Shown here piece after piece: positions 20,880 through 29,799 of a DNA stretch of 64,000 nucleotides; the first letter of the stretch is position 1; each line of letters opens with the position of its first letter. Location: NCBI RefSeq assembly GCF_042685645.1, contig NZ_JBHUNX010000001.1, positions 3,782,001 to 3,846,000 on the forward strand, written 5' to 3'. This DNA comes from Salininema proteolyticum (GTDB lineage: Bacteria; Actinomycetota; Actinomycetes; Mycobacteriales; Micromonosporaceae). The position numbers and the translations under genes were made by a program. Below the pieces are notes generated by a model. It was not told where the DNA came from and ran no database searches. It was given only the letters and a program-made list of their open reading frames with translations.

Positions 20880-21029
20880 GCCTCCATGGTGGCAGAGCCC
20901 TGCGGGAGGCGCGGTCGCCGACGCGCGGTTGTGAGTTGTGCGGGGCGCTCGGGCCGGCGTCCGTTCCGAGCGGTGCGGGCCTCCCGGACCGGGGCCGCGC
21001 CGCGCCTTGAACCGCCCGCGGTCAGGCGG

Positions 21030-21962
21030 TCAGCCCTCCCCGGGCCGGCGGCGCCGGCTGAAGGCCCACGCGGCGACCGTGGCGGCTCCCGCCGCGACGG
21101 GGACGGCCGTGCGCATCAGTTTGCGGCCGTTGCGGAAATCGAGGACGGGCCAGTTGTGGCGGCGGGCGTAGCCGGTCAGCCTGCGGTCGGGGTTGACCGC
21201 GACGGGCTGGCCCACGACGGACAGCATCGGCAGGTCGTTGCACGAGTCCGAGTAGGCGGTGGAGCGTTCCAGGTCGATGCTCCGCTGAGCGGCGAGGTGG
21301 TTGACGACGTCGGCCTTGGCGTCGGCGTGGAGCAGGTCGCCGACGAGGCGGCCGGTGTACTTGCCGTCCTCGACCTCGGCGATGGTGCCGAGCGCGCCGG
21401 TCAGGCCGAGGCGGTCGGCGATGATGTCGGCCAGTTCGATGGGGCTGGCGGTCACGAGCCAGACTTCCTGGCCGGCGTCGAGGTGGGTGTCGGCGAGGCG
21501 GCGGACGGGGGCGAGGATGCGCGGCGTGATGTCCCGGTCGACGATCTCGGCGCTGATGTGCTTGAGGCGTTCCACGCTGGATCCCGCGACCAGTTCGAGG
21601 GCGGCGGACTTGACGGTGTTCATGTGCCCGTGGTGTTCGCCGCCGAAGCGGTAGCGCAGCTGCTTCCAGGTGAACTGGACGATGGAGCGGGCGGGGATCA
21701 CTCCGTGGCGGACGAGGCCCTTGCCGAGCCAGTAGATGGAGGCCCCGTACATGAGGGTGTTGTCCACGTCGAAGAACGCCGCCGCTTTGGCGGTGGTTCG
21801 GGCCGGAGCGGGGCCGCCGCCCGCGCCGTCGGGGTGCGCGGGGTCCTTCGAGTGTTCGGTCGCGGGTGTCAGGTCTCGTCCTTCGTCGTTTCCGATGTGG
21901 TCGGCGCTGCGGTCGGCGGCCTCGAGGAGGGTGCCTTCCGGAGACGGTGCGGCGGTCAACAT
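21030..21962 (-). CDS. HAD-IB family phosphatase with C-terminal membrane anchor
   Basis: A 310-residue HAD superfamily phosphohydrolase. The nucleophile motif is FFDVDNTL at about residue 61, motif II is VWLVTASP, and the Mg-binding motif is YSDSCNDLPML. These place it in the SerB-like HAD-IB group often annotated near BldN in actinomycetes. A hydrophobic stretch near the C-terminus (TAVPVAAGAATVAAWAF) followed by SRRRRPGEG suggests a tail anchor. The first 50 residues are disordered. The start at 21962 follows aagg; an ATG at 21980 is equally possible. The substrate is unknown. Confidence 0.85.
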   Translation of the reverse strand: MLTAAPSPEGTLLEAADRSADHIGNDEGRDLTPATEHSKDPAHPDGAGGGPAPARTTAKAAAFFDVDNTLMYGASIYWLGKGLVRHGVIPARSIVQFTWKQLRYRFGGEHHGHMNTVKSAALELVAGSSVERLKHISAEIVDRDITPRILAPVRRLADTHLDAGQEVWLVTASPIELADIIADRLGLTGALGTIAEVEDGKYTGRLVGDLLHADAKADVVNHLAAQRSIDLERSTAYSDSCNDLPMLSVVGQPVAVNPDRRLTGYARRHNWPVLDFRNGRKLMRTAVPVAAGAATVAAWAFSRRRRPGEG

Positions 21963-22670
21963 GGCGCCTTGGCCTCGCATGGGGTCGATGGGAGCGGATT
22001 CCCACCGTAACCGCGCGCGGTGGCCGACACGGGTCGCTCAGCCGTATAGACAAAGACTACACAGAAAACTTCGGGGAAAACCCGTTCGGAGCCTCGAAAT
22101 GGACTGTGACGTTGCCTCCCGACTGGTGGGAATCCGCTGGTTTCGGGCCGTTCGGGCATGGGCGGGCGATGTCGGAGCCGATTCGGGACGTACGGGGAGG
22201 GTCGGAACGGGGCCGACCGTGTGCGCCCCCGGTCTCGGCCGCGGAGCCGCCGATCCGGCGCCCGGCAAAGGTGTCGCGGACGCTTCGCCGGGTGCGGGCG
22301 CTTCGCAAAATGCTGGTGGCAGCGGGATTCACCCTTCACTGAACGATGCGGCCGCCGCTACGCGGCGTCTCGTACAGGGGAGGACGACCGTGGCGAACGC
22401 GAATGGGGCGAACGGTCGTTACGGCGAGTCCGATGACCGGGCGACGCGAGCGGATAGCCGCCGATCGCCATCCCGGCCGAGAGCGTGGTTGGCTTGGCCC
22501 GTCCCACGGAGTCGCCGACCGCATGCCCCCGCGAAGGGGATGCGGAGCGCGGCGGCACCGCGGGGCCTCGGGTGCTCCCGCAGAATCCGGGAGAGTGCGC
22601 GGTGGGCCGTCGGGACCGCGACCTTGGTCGGCGGCCCCGACGGCCGATCGGTCGTCTCTTCGGCGTGCTC
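21963..22670. other. Gene-free region between the HAD gene and the RsbN-like gene
   Basis: About 700 bases. A short AT-richer pocket at 22045-22085 lies upstream of the HAD gene and may hold its promoter. Frames here are Arg/Ser/Pro-rich on every strand and show no motif; I see no gene. Confidence 0.5.
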
Positions 22671-23930
22671 TCAGCCGAGCAGCTTGCTCAGCACCTGGTT
22701 GAGCTCGTCGACCAGGGCGCTGCTCTTCGCGTCGTCGTCCTCGGTTCCGTCGTCCTCGGTCACGTCGGCGGCCGGCTCGTTCTCGTCGGCGGCGTCGGCG
22801 TCCTTCTCGTCCGCCGGCGTCTCGGCGTCCGAGTCGTCCTCGACGCGTTCGGAGTCCTCGACGGCCGGGTCCTCGGTCCCGTGCTCCGGCTCGCCGTGTC
22901 CGCCGGCGTTCTCGGTTCCGGGGTCGGAGGGAGCCGCGGGGCCCTGTCCGCCGGGAGCCTCGACGCGCTCGTCGCCGATCTCGCACTGCCCGGGGAGCGG
23001 GCCGAGGCGGTCGGTCTCCTGTACCGGAGCCTCGCAGGCCAGGGCCTGCCGCAGGGCGAGGGACCGGTGTCCGGCCTCGCCGAGCATGTCCCAGAGGTTC
23101 TGGGCGGCGTCGGCGCCTGCGCCGCTGGTCGCGTTGGTCAGCTCCTCGATCTTCGGCCGCTGGTCGTTGACGAACAGGTCGACGTAGTCGAGGGCGGCGG
23201 TGTCGCCCTGCTCGGCGGCCAGGCCGTGGAACAGGGCGGCGCCGTCGAGGATGTCGGAGTAGGCGGCGTCGATGGCCTCGGCGGAGGCCTCCGGGTGCCC
23301 GGCCAGTTCACGCGCCTCGGTCAGGCGGGTGGAGGCGAACTCGAAGTGGAGCTGTGCCTTGGACATGTCGTCCCCGGCGAGCGCCAGCTGGGCGCGCTCG
23401 GTGGAGCGTTTGACGCCGTAGAGGGCGTCGCCCGGGAGCGCGTCGCCGCTGGCGGCGGAGACTCCGGACACGGCCACGGTTCCGCCCAGGAGGGCGGCCA
23501 CGACGGCCACGCGCCGTCCGCCGCGGGGACGGCGGCTGAAGAGCTCTTCGTGCACGGGCGGGACGCCGGTGTCGGGAACGCGGGCCCGCGCGGAGGCGCG
23601 GGCGGTGACGCCGATGCCCTCGTCGGCCGCTATGGCCATGAGGCGGCGGCGTGTGGCGCCGCGCCAGTCGGCGTCGGGTTCAGTGGCCCGGTGGACCTGG
23701 TCGCCCAGTCCCCCGAGCCGTTCGCTCGTCGCGAGCATGGCGGCGAGCTCTACGGCGGCGTCGGACGGCGTCTCCTGAGATGCCTGGGACGATGCCGTCG
23801 GCGGTGCCGCCGCCGGCGCGGCACCCAGTGAGCTACCGGTCTCGGTCGAGTGGAGGTGGGCGGGGTCGTCGGAGTCGAGCAGCGCGGCGAATTGCTCCGC
23901 GCGGCGTCGCTCCCATGGATTGATCGTCAC
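22671..23930 (-). CDS. rsbN: RsbN-like membrane anti-sigma protein (DUF5667)
   Basis: A 419-residue single-pass membrane protein. The cytosolic N-terminus (1-140) includes a helical DWRGATRRRLMAIA segment. One transmembrane helix spans about 141-160 (VAVVAALLGGTVAVSGVSAA). The outside part opens with the DUF5667 signature SGDALPGDALYGVKRSTE. The last 110 residues are very acidic. In Streptomyces, BldN is held by a membrane anti-sigma factor, RsbN, encoded next to it; position and topology here fit. The GTG at 23930 is 9 nt after gaggag; a GTG at 23939 touches the Shine-Dalgarno. The anti-sigma role is inferred. Confidence 0.75.
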   Translation of the reverse strand: MTINPWERRRAEQFAALLDSDDPAHLHSTETGSSLGAAPAAAPPTASSQASQETPSDAAVELAAMLATSERLGGLGDQVHRATEPDADWRGATRRRLMAIAADEGIGVTARASARARVPDTGVPPVHEELFSRRPRGGRRVAVVAALLGGTVAVSGVSAASGDALPGDALYGVKRSTERAQLALAGDDMSKAQLHFEFASTRLTEARELAGHPEASAEAIDAAYSDILDGAALFHGLAAEQGDTAALDYVDLFVNDQRPKIEELTNATSGAGADAAQNLWDMLGEAGHRSLALRQALACEAPVQETDRLGPLPGQCEIGDERVEAPGGQGPAAPSDPGTENAGGHGEPEHGTEDPAVEDSERVEDDSDAETPADEKDADAADENEPAADVTEDDGTEDDDAKSSALVDELNQVLSKLLG

Positions 23931-24528
23931 CGGGTACACCTCCTCTCGAGTGTGTGGAAGTCCTTTACCCGTTTCAACGATCGGGAAGAGCCAAAGGTTA
24001 CGGCCCCTATTGTTCTGGTGTCGTGTCTCACCGGCTTATCCCCTGGTAGACGCCTGCAGAGTGACGTTTTTCGGTCGCCTTGGCGACAGGAGCGGAGGTT
24101 TCGCGGGCCACCGGCGCCGGGCGCCCCCGGCGGAGCGCGGACGGGGCGGGCGTTGCGAGCGGCGCCGACGGCGTGCCGTGTTCACAGCCGGCCGCTGTCG
24201 GCCGCGCGCGTCCGCGGCTTGGAAACGGAGGAGGGGTCGGCCTCGGGCCGTGCCCTCGGTGCCGGGACCGCGCGGCGAACCGTGCGGCTCGGGCGGGTAG
24301 AGCGCCGCTCTGGGGCAGCGGCGCTCCTCCCGCGACGTGTTCGTCGACGTGTCGCGCCTTCGGGCGGTGGCGCGTCCGGCCGACACCGCCGGATCGCGGC
24401 GCCCTCGGGTGGTGCCCGGTCGCGGTGCGGCGGGTGGTCCGCGCGGTCGGCCGGGGCCGGTCCGGTACTCGGACGGGGTGCGGGTCGCGGGGAGAAGGTG
24501 TGGGGTAGGTGTTCACAAAGGCGGGCTC
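23931..24528. other. Gap between bldN and the RsbN-like gene
   Basis: About 600 bases. A GTG at 24516 lies just after the bldN stop with aggag before it, but the resulting 162-residue product is a Pro/Arg/His-rich low-complexity chain with no motif. I do not call it a gene. Confidence 0.45.
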
Positions 24529-25329
24529 CTAACCGTGGAATCCGTCCGGGAGGAGGCGGGCCAAGGTTCGTACGGCCCGGTACTGGAGGGCCTTGACGGC
24601 CCCCTCGTTCTTGCCCATGGCCCGTGCGGTCTCGGCGACGCTGAACCCCTGGAGGAATCTCAGCACTATGCATTCCTGTTGGTCTGGGTTGAGCTTCTTG
24701 ACTGCAGTGAGGAGCGTGGCGTTGGTCAGCTTGTCCAGGGCGGCCGTCTCGGGTGAGACCGTCGCGTCGGTGTCCGCCTGGTCGGCGCCTATGACCTCGG
24801 ACTTGGCGATCTCCAGTCGGTAACGCCCCGACTTATAGTAATCGACCACGAGGTTCCGCGCGATCGTGATGAGCCAGGCCCCGAAGGCCCTGCCCTGCCA
24901 TTTGAACGAGGAGATTCGCCGCAGGGCCCGCACGAACGCCTCCGAGGCGAGGTCCTCCGCGAGGGGCACGGAATTCACCCGAAAGTAGATGTAGCGGTAC
25001 ACGGTCGCGGAGTAGTGGTCGTAGATCTCGCCGAAGGCCTCGGAGTCGCCTCCCTGCGCGCGCTCCACCAGCTCGGTGATGCGCTCGTCGTCGACGGAGT
25101 CGTCCTGGCGGTGGCGTCCCTCCCCGACCGTGCCGGAGGCCGACCGGGCTCCGGCGGGAGCGGCCTCTCCGCGCTCGGCGACCGAGCGCGAGGGCGCGCT
25201 GAGCCGCATCATGTAGCCGATGGCCTCCTTGAGCGAGCCCAGGTTGGCGGCCACCTCGCGGAGGGTGAACTCGTTGACGGACAGTGAATCGTAGTCAGTT
25301 GCAAAAAGACTCGGTTGCGAACCGGGCAC
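24529..25329 (-). CDS. bldN: ECF sigma factor, BldN-like
   Basis: An extracytoplasmic-function sigma factor of 266 residues. The first 80 residues are a poorly conserved extension, as in Streptomyces BldN. Region 2 is FGEIYDHYSATVYRYIYFRV through FVRALRRISSFKWQGRAFG. Region 4 is KLNPDQQECIVLRFLQGFSVAETARAM plus KNEGAVKALQYRAVRTLARLL. These segments are strikingly BldN-like. BldN drives chaplin and rodlin genes for aerial growth in Streptomyces. The GTG start at 25329 follows gaggagg by about 7 nt. The RsbN-like membrane protein lies downstream on the same strand, and Rex and haem genes are divergent. Confidence 0.88.
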   Translation of the reverse strand: MPGSQPSLFATDYDSLSVNEFTLREVAANLGSLKEAIGYMMRLSAPSRSVAERGEAAPAGARSASGTVGEGRHRQDDSVDDERITELVERAQGGDSEAFGEIYDHYSATVYRYIYFRVNSVPLAEDLASEAFVRALRRISSFKWQGRAFGAWLITIARNLVVDYYKSGRYRLEIAKSEVIGADQADTDATVSPETAALDKLTNATLLTAVKKLNPDQQECIVLRFLQGFSVAETARAMGKNEGAVKALQYRAVRTLARLLPDGFHG

Positions 25330-25914
25330 TATTGGCCTCCTCGGTCGAGGGGTTGGGCCGGACTGGTCTCTGCGCCGTTCTCCCGTCGTGGATCCGAACC
25401 GGGGGTGCGCGCCGCCGGGGCGATCCCCGTGCGGAGGGGCTCTGCGCCGGGGTCCTCCACCCCGTTCTGCGCGGCCGCCGCGCCGGTCGGTCCTCCGCCG
25501 GCGGGGCCTCCTGCGCCGCGCGCGCTCTCCCCTGTCGATGCGCCCCCGTGGTCTCCACCGGTACAGGCTCCGTCGATCTTAAGAATTCTCAAGTCGCATT
25601 CGGTGGATTTCACCGCGGCGTGTCGCGAGATTCGGGCACTATTTACCTGCCTTGGCCCTGAGCGACGGATGAGTGTCGGTTCCTCCGTAAGGCGGTATCC
25701 CACCTTTGCCCTCCCCATTAAGGTGCTGTATACCTCAACGGACCGCTCCTGTTTCAAGCCAGGGGCGACCCGCTGTTGGAATCCATCGTGACGGGAAACT
25801 GACGCACCGTGTCGCACAGTTTGTGCGACATCCGGATTTCAGATGCGTTTTTCGGGCGCGTTCTTCCGGCGCGCCCCGCGCAACGGGCGGGTTTCACACT
25901 CTCGAGGAGGCGAC
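25330..25914. other. Divergent regulatory region, bldN / glutaredoxin
   Basis: About 585 bases between divergent starts. The part 25560-25860 is less GC-rich and probably carries promoters of both units. No coding frame with a motif was found. Confidence 0.5.
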
Positions 25915-26151
25915 ATGGCACGGCTGACGCTGGTGACGACGAAGGACTGCCACCTGTGCGGGGAGGCCCGCGACCAGATGCGCCGCGTCTCCGAGGAGTC
26001 CGGCGAGCCCTGGGAGGAGAAGGACGTCGCCGACGACCGCGAACTGCTCGTCGAGTACGGCGACAGGCTTCCCGTGGTGCTGCTGGACGGCAGGGAGCAC
26101 GGCTACTGGACCGTCGACCGCGAGCGCCTGCTGAAGGACCTGTCGAGCTGA
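25915..26151 (+). CDS. Glutaredoxin-like thioredoxin-fold protein
   Basis: A 78-residue cytosolic protein with a thioredoxin fold. The redox motif is CHLC (TTKDCHLCGEA) and the cis-Pro loop is RLPVVLLDG. This is the small glutaredoxin-family protein (DUF836 type) common in actinomycetes, which use mycothiol rather than glutathione. The true partner is unknown. The start at 25915 follows the Shine-Dalgarno gaggagg by 4 nt; the frame is open 24 codons upstream without a ribosome site. It precedes rex by 460 bases. Confidence 0.88.
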   Translation: MARLTLVTTKDCHLCGEARDQMRRVSEESGEPWEEKDVADDRELLVEYGDRLPVVLLDGREHGYWTVDRERLLKDLSS

Positions 26152-26609
26152 GGCGGCCGGGCGCCGCCGGGCCGCCAGGAGGCATGACGCAGCGGAGCGC
26201 GTCGACGCGGCCGAACCGTCTCCCCGAGCCGCTTCCCACGCTCCTCGAGCGGTCGGAGACCTACTCGGTGAACCCGCATGAAGAGCCGGCCGCTTCCCGC
26301 ACTCCCAGGGCAGTCCCCCGCCTCTCCCGACAGTTGCCGAGGGAAATCGGATCATTTCTCTCGGTGTTTATTTAGTTCGGTTTATTGTCGAAATTTCGAA
26401 ACCGCGGAAACGCCGCCCGCCTTCGGACACAATGCATACCGAGAATTGCTTCGACGGGACGCCGGCAGCGCGCCGAGAACGCGCCGAAACGGCGGCCGCC
26501 CCGCGCCCGGCGACACCACGCCCCGGCGTTCTCGAGGGGTCGTGCGGGACGGCGCAGGACCGCTATCCTCTTCAGATACAAGGAATGCAATTTCTTCGAT
26601 AGGAGATCA
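26152..26609. other. rex upstream region
   Basis: About 460 bases. The stretch 26335-26400 is the most AT-rich part and likely the promoter of the rex-hem unit. It includes the palindrome listed separately. No gene seen. Confidence 0.5.
26388..26399. promoter_or_regulatory. 12-bp palindrome upstream of rex
   Basis: tcgaaatttcga is a perfect palindrome preceded by attg. It only loosely resembles the Rex operator (ttgtgaa-4-ttcacaa). It lies 210 bases before rex. Autoregulation by Rex is known in Streptomyces, but this site is a weak candidate. Confidence 0.25.
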
Positions 26610-27458
26610 ATGGCGACCTCCGACCTTCCCACCGGCCTCGACGACAAGCCCCCGGGCGAGAGAGGCCTCGACGGCGGACACGGCGGCGGACGCCGTCGCG
26701 GAACCGCGGACGCGAAAGGCCCCGACGACGAGAACTCCCCCGCGGAGAACCACCGCGGCGGACCGCCGGACCGCGCCGCGGACGGGGCGGTCCCCGACCG
26801 CAGGGGCCCGCGCGCCGCACAGCTGCCGACCATGACCGTCAGCCGCCTCCCCGAATACCTCCGGGCGCTGACCTTCCTCTCCGACGAGGGCCGGGAGACC
26901 GTCTCCTCCGACCAACTGTCCGCCGCCGCCGGCGTCGGGCCGGCCCTCTTGCGCAAGGACCTGTCTCTCCTCGGGGCCGCCGGAATGAGGGGCGTCGGCT
27001 ACGATGTAGCGAATCTCACCGTGACTCTCATGAATGTCCTCGGGCTCACACGGATCACCCGCGTCGCGCTCATCGGAATGGGACATCTGGGGCAGGCCCT
27101 CGCCCGCTACCCGGGCTTCCGCTCCCGCGGCTTCCACATCGCCGCCGTCTTCGACTCCGACCCGGGGGTGATCGGAACCCGCGTTCAGCCTCACATAGTG
27201 CGCGACGTGCGGGAACTGCCGCAGGCGATTCACAATCTCGACATTAGAATAGGAGTCATCGCGACACCCGAGCACGCGGCGCAGCACCTCGCCGACGCAC
27301 TGGTGGAGTCGGGTATCACCAGCATCCTGAACTTCGCCCCGCGCCCTCTGGACGTCCCGGAGGGTGTGGCGGTCCGCAAAGTCGACCTGGCCGTCGAACT
27401 TCAGCTGCTGTCGTTCCACGAACATCATAAGAACGCGGAATCACTGAGACAGGATTGA
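26610..27458 (+). CDS. rex: Redox-sensing repressor Rex
   Basis: A DNA-binding repressor that senses the NADH/NAD+ ratio; 282 residues. The winged-helix domain runs from about 71 (TMTVSRLPEYLRALTFL) with the recognition region VGPALLRKDLSLLGAAGMRGVGYDV. The Rossmann domain begins RVALIGMGHLGQALA. The dimer-swapping C-terminal helix follows LQLLSFHEHH. The first 70 residues are an extra Gly/Asp/Arg-rich extension that typical Rex (about 210-250 residues) lacks. The ATG follows aggag by 4 nt. hemA starts 3 bases after the stop, so the two form one operon. Confidence 0.95.
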   Translation: MATSDLPTGLDDKPPGERGLDGGHGGGRRRGTADAKGPDDENSPAENHRGGPPDRAADGAVPDRRGPRAAQLPTMTVSRLPEYLRALTFLSDEGRETVSSDQLSAAAGVGPALLRKDLSLLGAAGMRGVGYDVANLTVTLMNVLGLTRITRVALIGMGHLGQALARYPGFRSRGFHIAAVFDSDPGVIGTRVQPHIVRDVRELPQAIHNLDIRIGVIATPEHAAQHLADALVESGITSILNFAPRPLDVPEGVAVRKVDLAVELQLLSFHEHHKNAESLRQD

Positions 27459-27461
27459 AAC

Positions 27462-28814
27462 GTGAACCTCCTGGTTGTTGGTCTCTCACACCACAGCGCA
27501 CCCATCGACGCGCTCGAACGCGTCGCCTTCACCGAGAGTGAGGGCAGGGCAGCGGTCGACCGACTCGTCGACAGCGGCGCGGTCGCCGAGGCGGTGGTGC
27601 TCTCGACCTGCAACCGGGTGGAGGTCTACGCCGCCGCGCCCACCTTCCACGGCGCCCTCGTCGCGATCGTCGACGAGCTCAAGCAACGCTGGGAGGACAT
27701 GGACTTCGCCTCGATCGGCTTCGCCCGCCACGGGCAGGACGCCGTCGACCACCTGTTCCGCACCATCGCCGGACTCGACTCCATCGCCGCCGGCGAGTCG
27801 CAGATCCTCGGCCAGATCCGGGCCTCCTACGAGCGCGCCGTCGAGTGGGGCCAGGTCGAGAAGCACCTGCACGACCTCTTCCAGCGCGCCCTCCACGCCG
27901 GCAAGCGCGTGCGGGCCGAGACCGACATCGAGGCCGCCGCGCCGTCGATCATCGCCTCCGCCCTGACCTTCGCCGAGGAACGGCTGGACGTGTCGGTCGA
28001 GTCCTCCCGCGTGACTGTGCTGGGCGCGGGCGCCATGGGCGCGCTCGCCGCGGCCACCGTCGCCCGCCGGGAGCCGGGCGCCCTGACGGTCGTCAACCGC
28101 GACTCGGACAAGGCGCGCCGGCTGGCCGCCGAGTGGGGCGGCCGGGCCGAGGAGTGGAGCGAGCTGGCCCGCGTGTTCAAGGAGACCGACGTGCTGATCA
28201 CCGCCACCGGGGCGCACGAGCCGGTCGTCACCGCCGAGCTCGTCTCCGGCCTGGAGCGGCTCACGGTCCTGGACGTGGCCCTGCCACGCGACACCGACCC
28301 GGAGGCGGCCCTGCTGCCCGGCATCGAGGTCGTCGACCTCGAGCGCCTGCGCCGCGCCGCCGGGGACACGCCTATGAGGGGCGCGTTCGCCGAGGCCGAG
28401 TCGATCGTGCGGGCCGAACGGGAGGAGTACCTGGAACGCGTGCGGGCCGAGGCGATCACGCCGACGGTCGCCGCGCTGCGCAATGCGGCCGAAGAGATCG
28501 TGTCCGCCGAACTGTGCAAACTAGCGCGCCGCGACGACTTCAGCGACCCGCAGCGCGCTACGGTGGCAGCGATGGTCCGACGCGTCGTGGGCCGGCTCCT
28601 GCACGAGCCCACCGTCCGCATCCGGCAACTGGCCGGGCAGCCGGGCGCTCCGGACTACGCGCAGATTCTGAACGAACTATTCGCGCTGGACTCCGGGGAC
28701 CTCGGTACGGCCACCCAGGACGTGCTCGCCGAGGCGCTCACCATCCGCCCCGACGCGTCCGAGACGCCGGGAGCGCCGGGTTCCACGGCTCCAGCGCCCG
28801 AGGGGGACCGATGA
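27462..28814 (+). CDS. hemA: Glutamyl-tRNA reductase
   Basis: Reduces glutamyl-tRNA to glutamate-1-semialdehyde, the first committed step of haem synthesis by the C5 route. 450 residues. The catalytic Cys is C50 in LSTCNRVEVYA. The second signature AGESQILGQIRASYE lies near residue 110. The NADPH domain begins VTVLGAGAMGALAA. The C-terminal dimerisation helices follow. The start is GTG, 3 bases after the rex stop. The stop overlaps the hemC start by 4 bases (ATGA), showing translational coupling. Confidence 0.96.
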   Translation: MNLLVVGLSHHSAPIDALERVAFTESEGRAAVDRLVDSGAVAEAVVLSTCNRVEVYAAAPTFHGALVAIVDELKQRWEDMDFASIGFARHGQDAVDHLFRTIAGLDSIAAGESQILGQIRASYERAVEWGQVEKHLHDLFQRALHAGKRVRAETDIEAAAPSIIASALTFAEERLDVSVESSRVTVLGAGAMGALAAATVARREPGALTVVNRDSDKARRLAAEWGGRAEEWSELARVFKETDVLITATGAHEPVVTAELVSGLERLTVLDVALPRDTDPEAALLPGIEVVDLERLRRAAGDTPMRGAFAEAESIVRAEREEYLERVRAEAITPTVAALRNAAEEIVSAELCKLARRDDFSDPQRATVAAMVRRVVGRLLHEPTVRIRQLAGQPGAPDYAQILNELFALDSGDLGTATQDVLAEALTIRPDASETPGAPGSTAPAPEGDR

Positions 28815-29734
28815 CCATTCGCGTGGGAACGCGCGGCTCGAAGCTGGCCATGGCTCAGACCGGCCACGCCGCCGAGCAGATCGAACGAGTCAGCGGCGAG
28901 GCCGTGAAGCTCGTGCCCATCACGACCACGGGGGACACCTCGAGCGCCCCGGTGACGGAGCTAGGGGTCGGCGTCTTCGTCAACCAGCTCCGCCAGGCGC
29001 TGCGCGACGACGAGATCGACGTCGCGGTGCACTCCTTCAAGGACCTGCCCACCGCCCAGCCCGACGACCTCGTCATTCCGGCCGTGCCCGCCCGACAGGA
29101 CCCGCGCGACTGCCTGATCGCCTCGGAGGGAAGGACTCTCGACGACCTTCCGCCCGGATCCCGCATCGGGACCGGTTCGCCGCGGCGCATGTCGCAGCTC
29201 AGGGCGCTCGACCGCGGCTGGGAGATCGTCCCCATCCGCGGCAACATCGACTCGCGCTCGGCCCGCGTCGGAAACGACCTCGACGCGGTCGTCCTGGCCG
29301 CGGCGGGGCTGCGCCGGGTCGGACGTGAGAGCGATATTACCCAGTCCATCGACCCCCTCACGATGCTTCCCGCACCGGCACAAGGGGCATTGGCCCTCGA
29401 ATGCCGCAAAGCGGACAAGACAAATTCTGCGATCTTGTATAAACTCAACGATCGGTACGCCCACTTCGCCGCCACCGCCGAACGCGCCGTCCTCGCCCGC
29501 CTGGAAGCGGGCTGCACTGCGCCCGTCGCCGCGCTGGCGGACACGTCCGAAGCCGACACGGACCCCGAAGCCGTCGACCTCTACCTGCGCGCCCTGGTCG
29601 CAGCGGAGGACGGCTCCCGGATCGACCGCAACTCGGTCACCGCCACCGTGTCGTCTCCCGAAGAGGCCTTCGCGCTGGGAACCCGCCTGGCGGATGAGCT
29701 GCTGGACGGCGGAGTGGCCGACCTCCTCGCCTAG
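28811..29734 (+). CDS. hemC: Porphobilinogen deaminase (hydroxymethylbilane synthase)
   Basis: Links four porphobilinogen units into hydroxymethylbilane. 307 residues. The N-terminus IRVGTRGSKLAMAQT is typical. The Arg/Asp active-site part includes VAVHSFKDLPT and GSPRRMSQL. The dipyrromethane cofactor Cys is C235 in LEAGCTAPVAA. The ATG overlaps the hemA stop. hemD follows after 65 bases. Confidence 0.96.
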   Translation: MTIRVGTRGSKLAMAQTGHAAEQIERVSGEAVKLVPITTTGDTSSAPVTELGVGVFVNQLRQALRDDEIDVAVHSFKDLPTAQPDDLVIPAVPARQDPRDCLIASEGRTLDDLPPGSRIGTGSPRRMSQLRALDRGWEIVPIRGNIDSRSARVGNDLDAVVLAAAGLRRVGRESDITQSIDPLTMLPAPAQGALALECRKADKTNSAILYKLNDRYAHFAATAERAVLARLEAGCTAPVAALADTSEADTDPEAVDLYLRALVAAEDGSRIDRNSVTATVSSPEEAFALGTRLADELLDGGVADLLA

Positions 29735-29799
29735 AACCGGGACCAGATCCGGGCGGGACCCATTGACCGCTGACAAACACCATTGATGGAGTTGACTAG

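Noticed and set aside
24028..24516. 162-codon frame just after bldN with an aggag before its GTG
   Set aside because: The product is low-complexity Pro/Arg/His-rich, without any motif; I judge it a shadow of high GC content.
24505..24520. Rex operator half-site ttcacaa
   Set aside because: Only one half matches; the other arm is absent. It lies just past the bldN stop rather than in a promoter.
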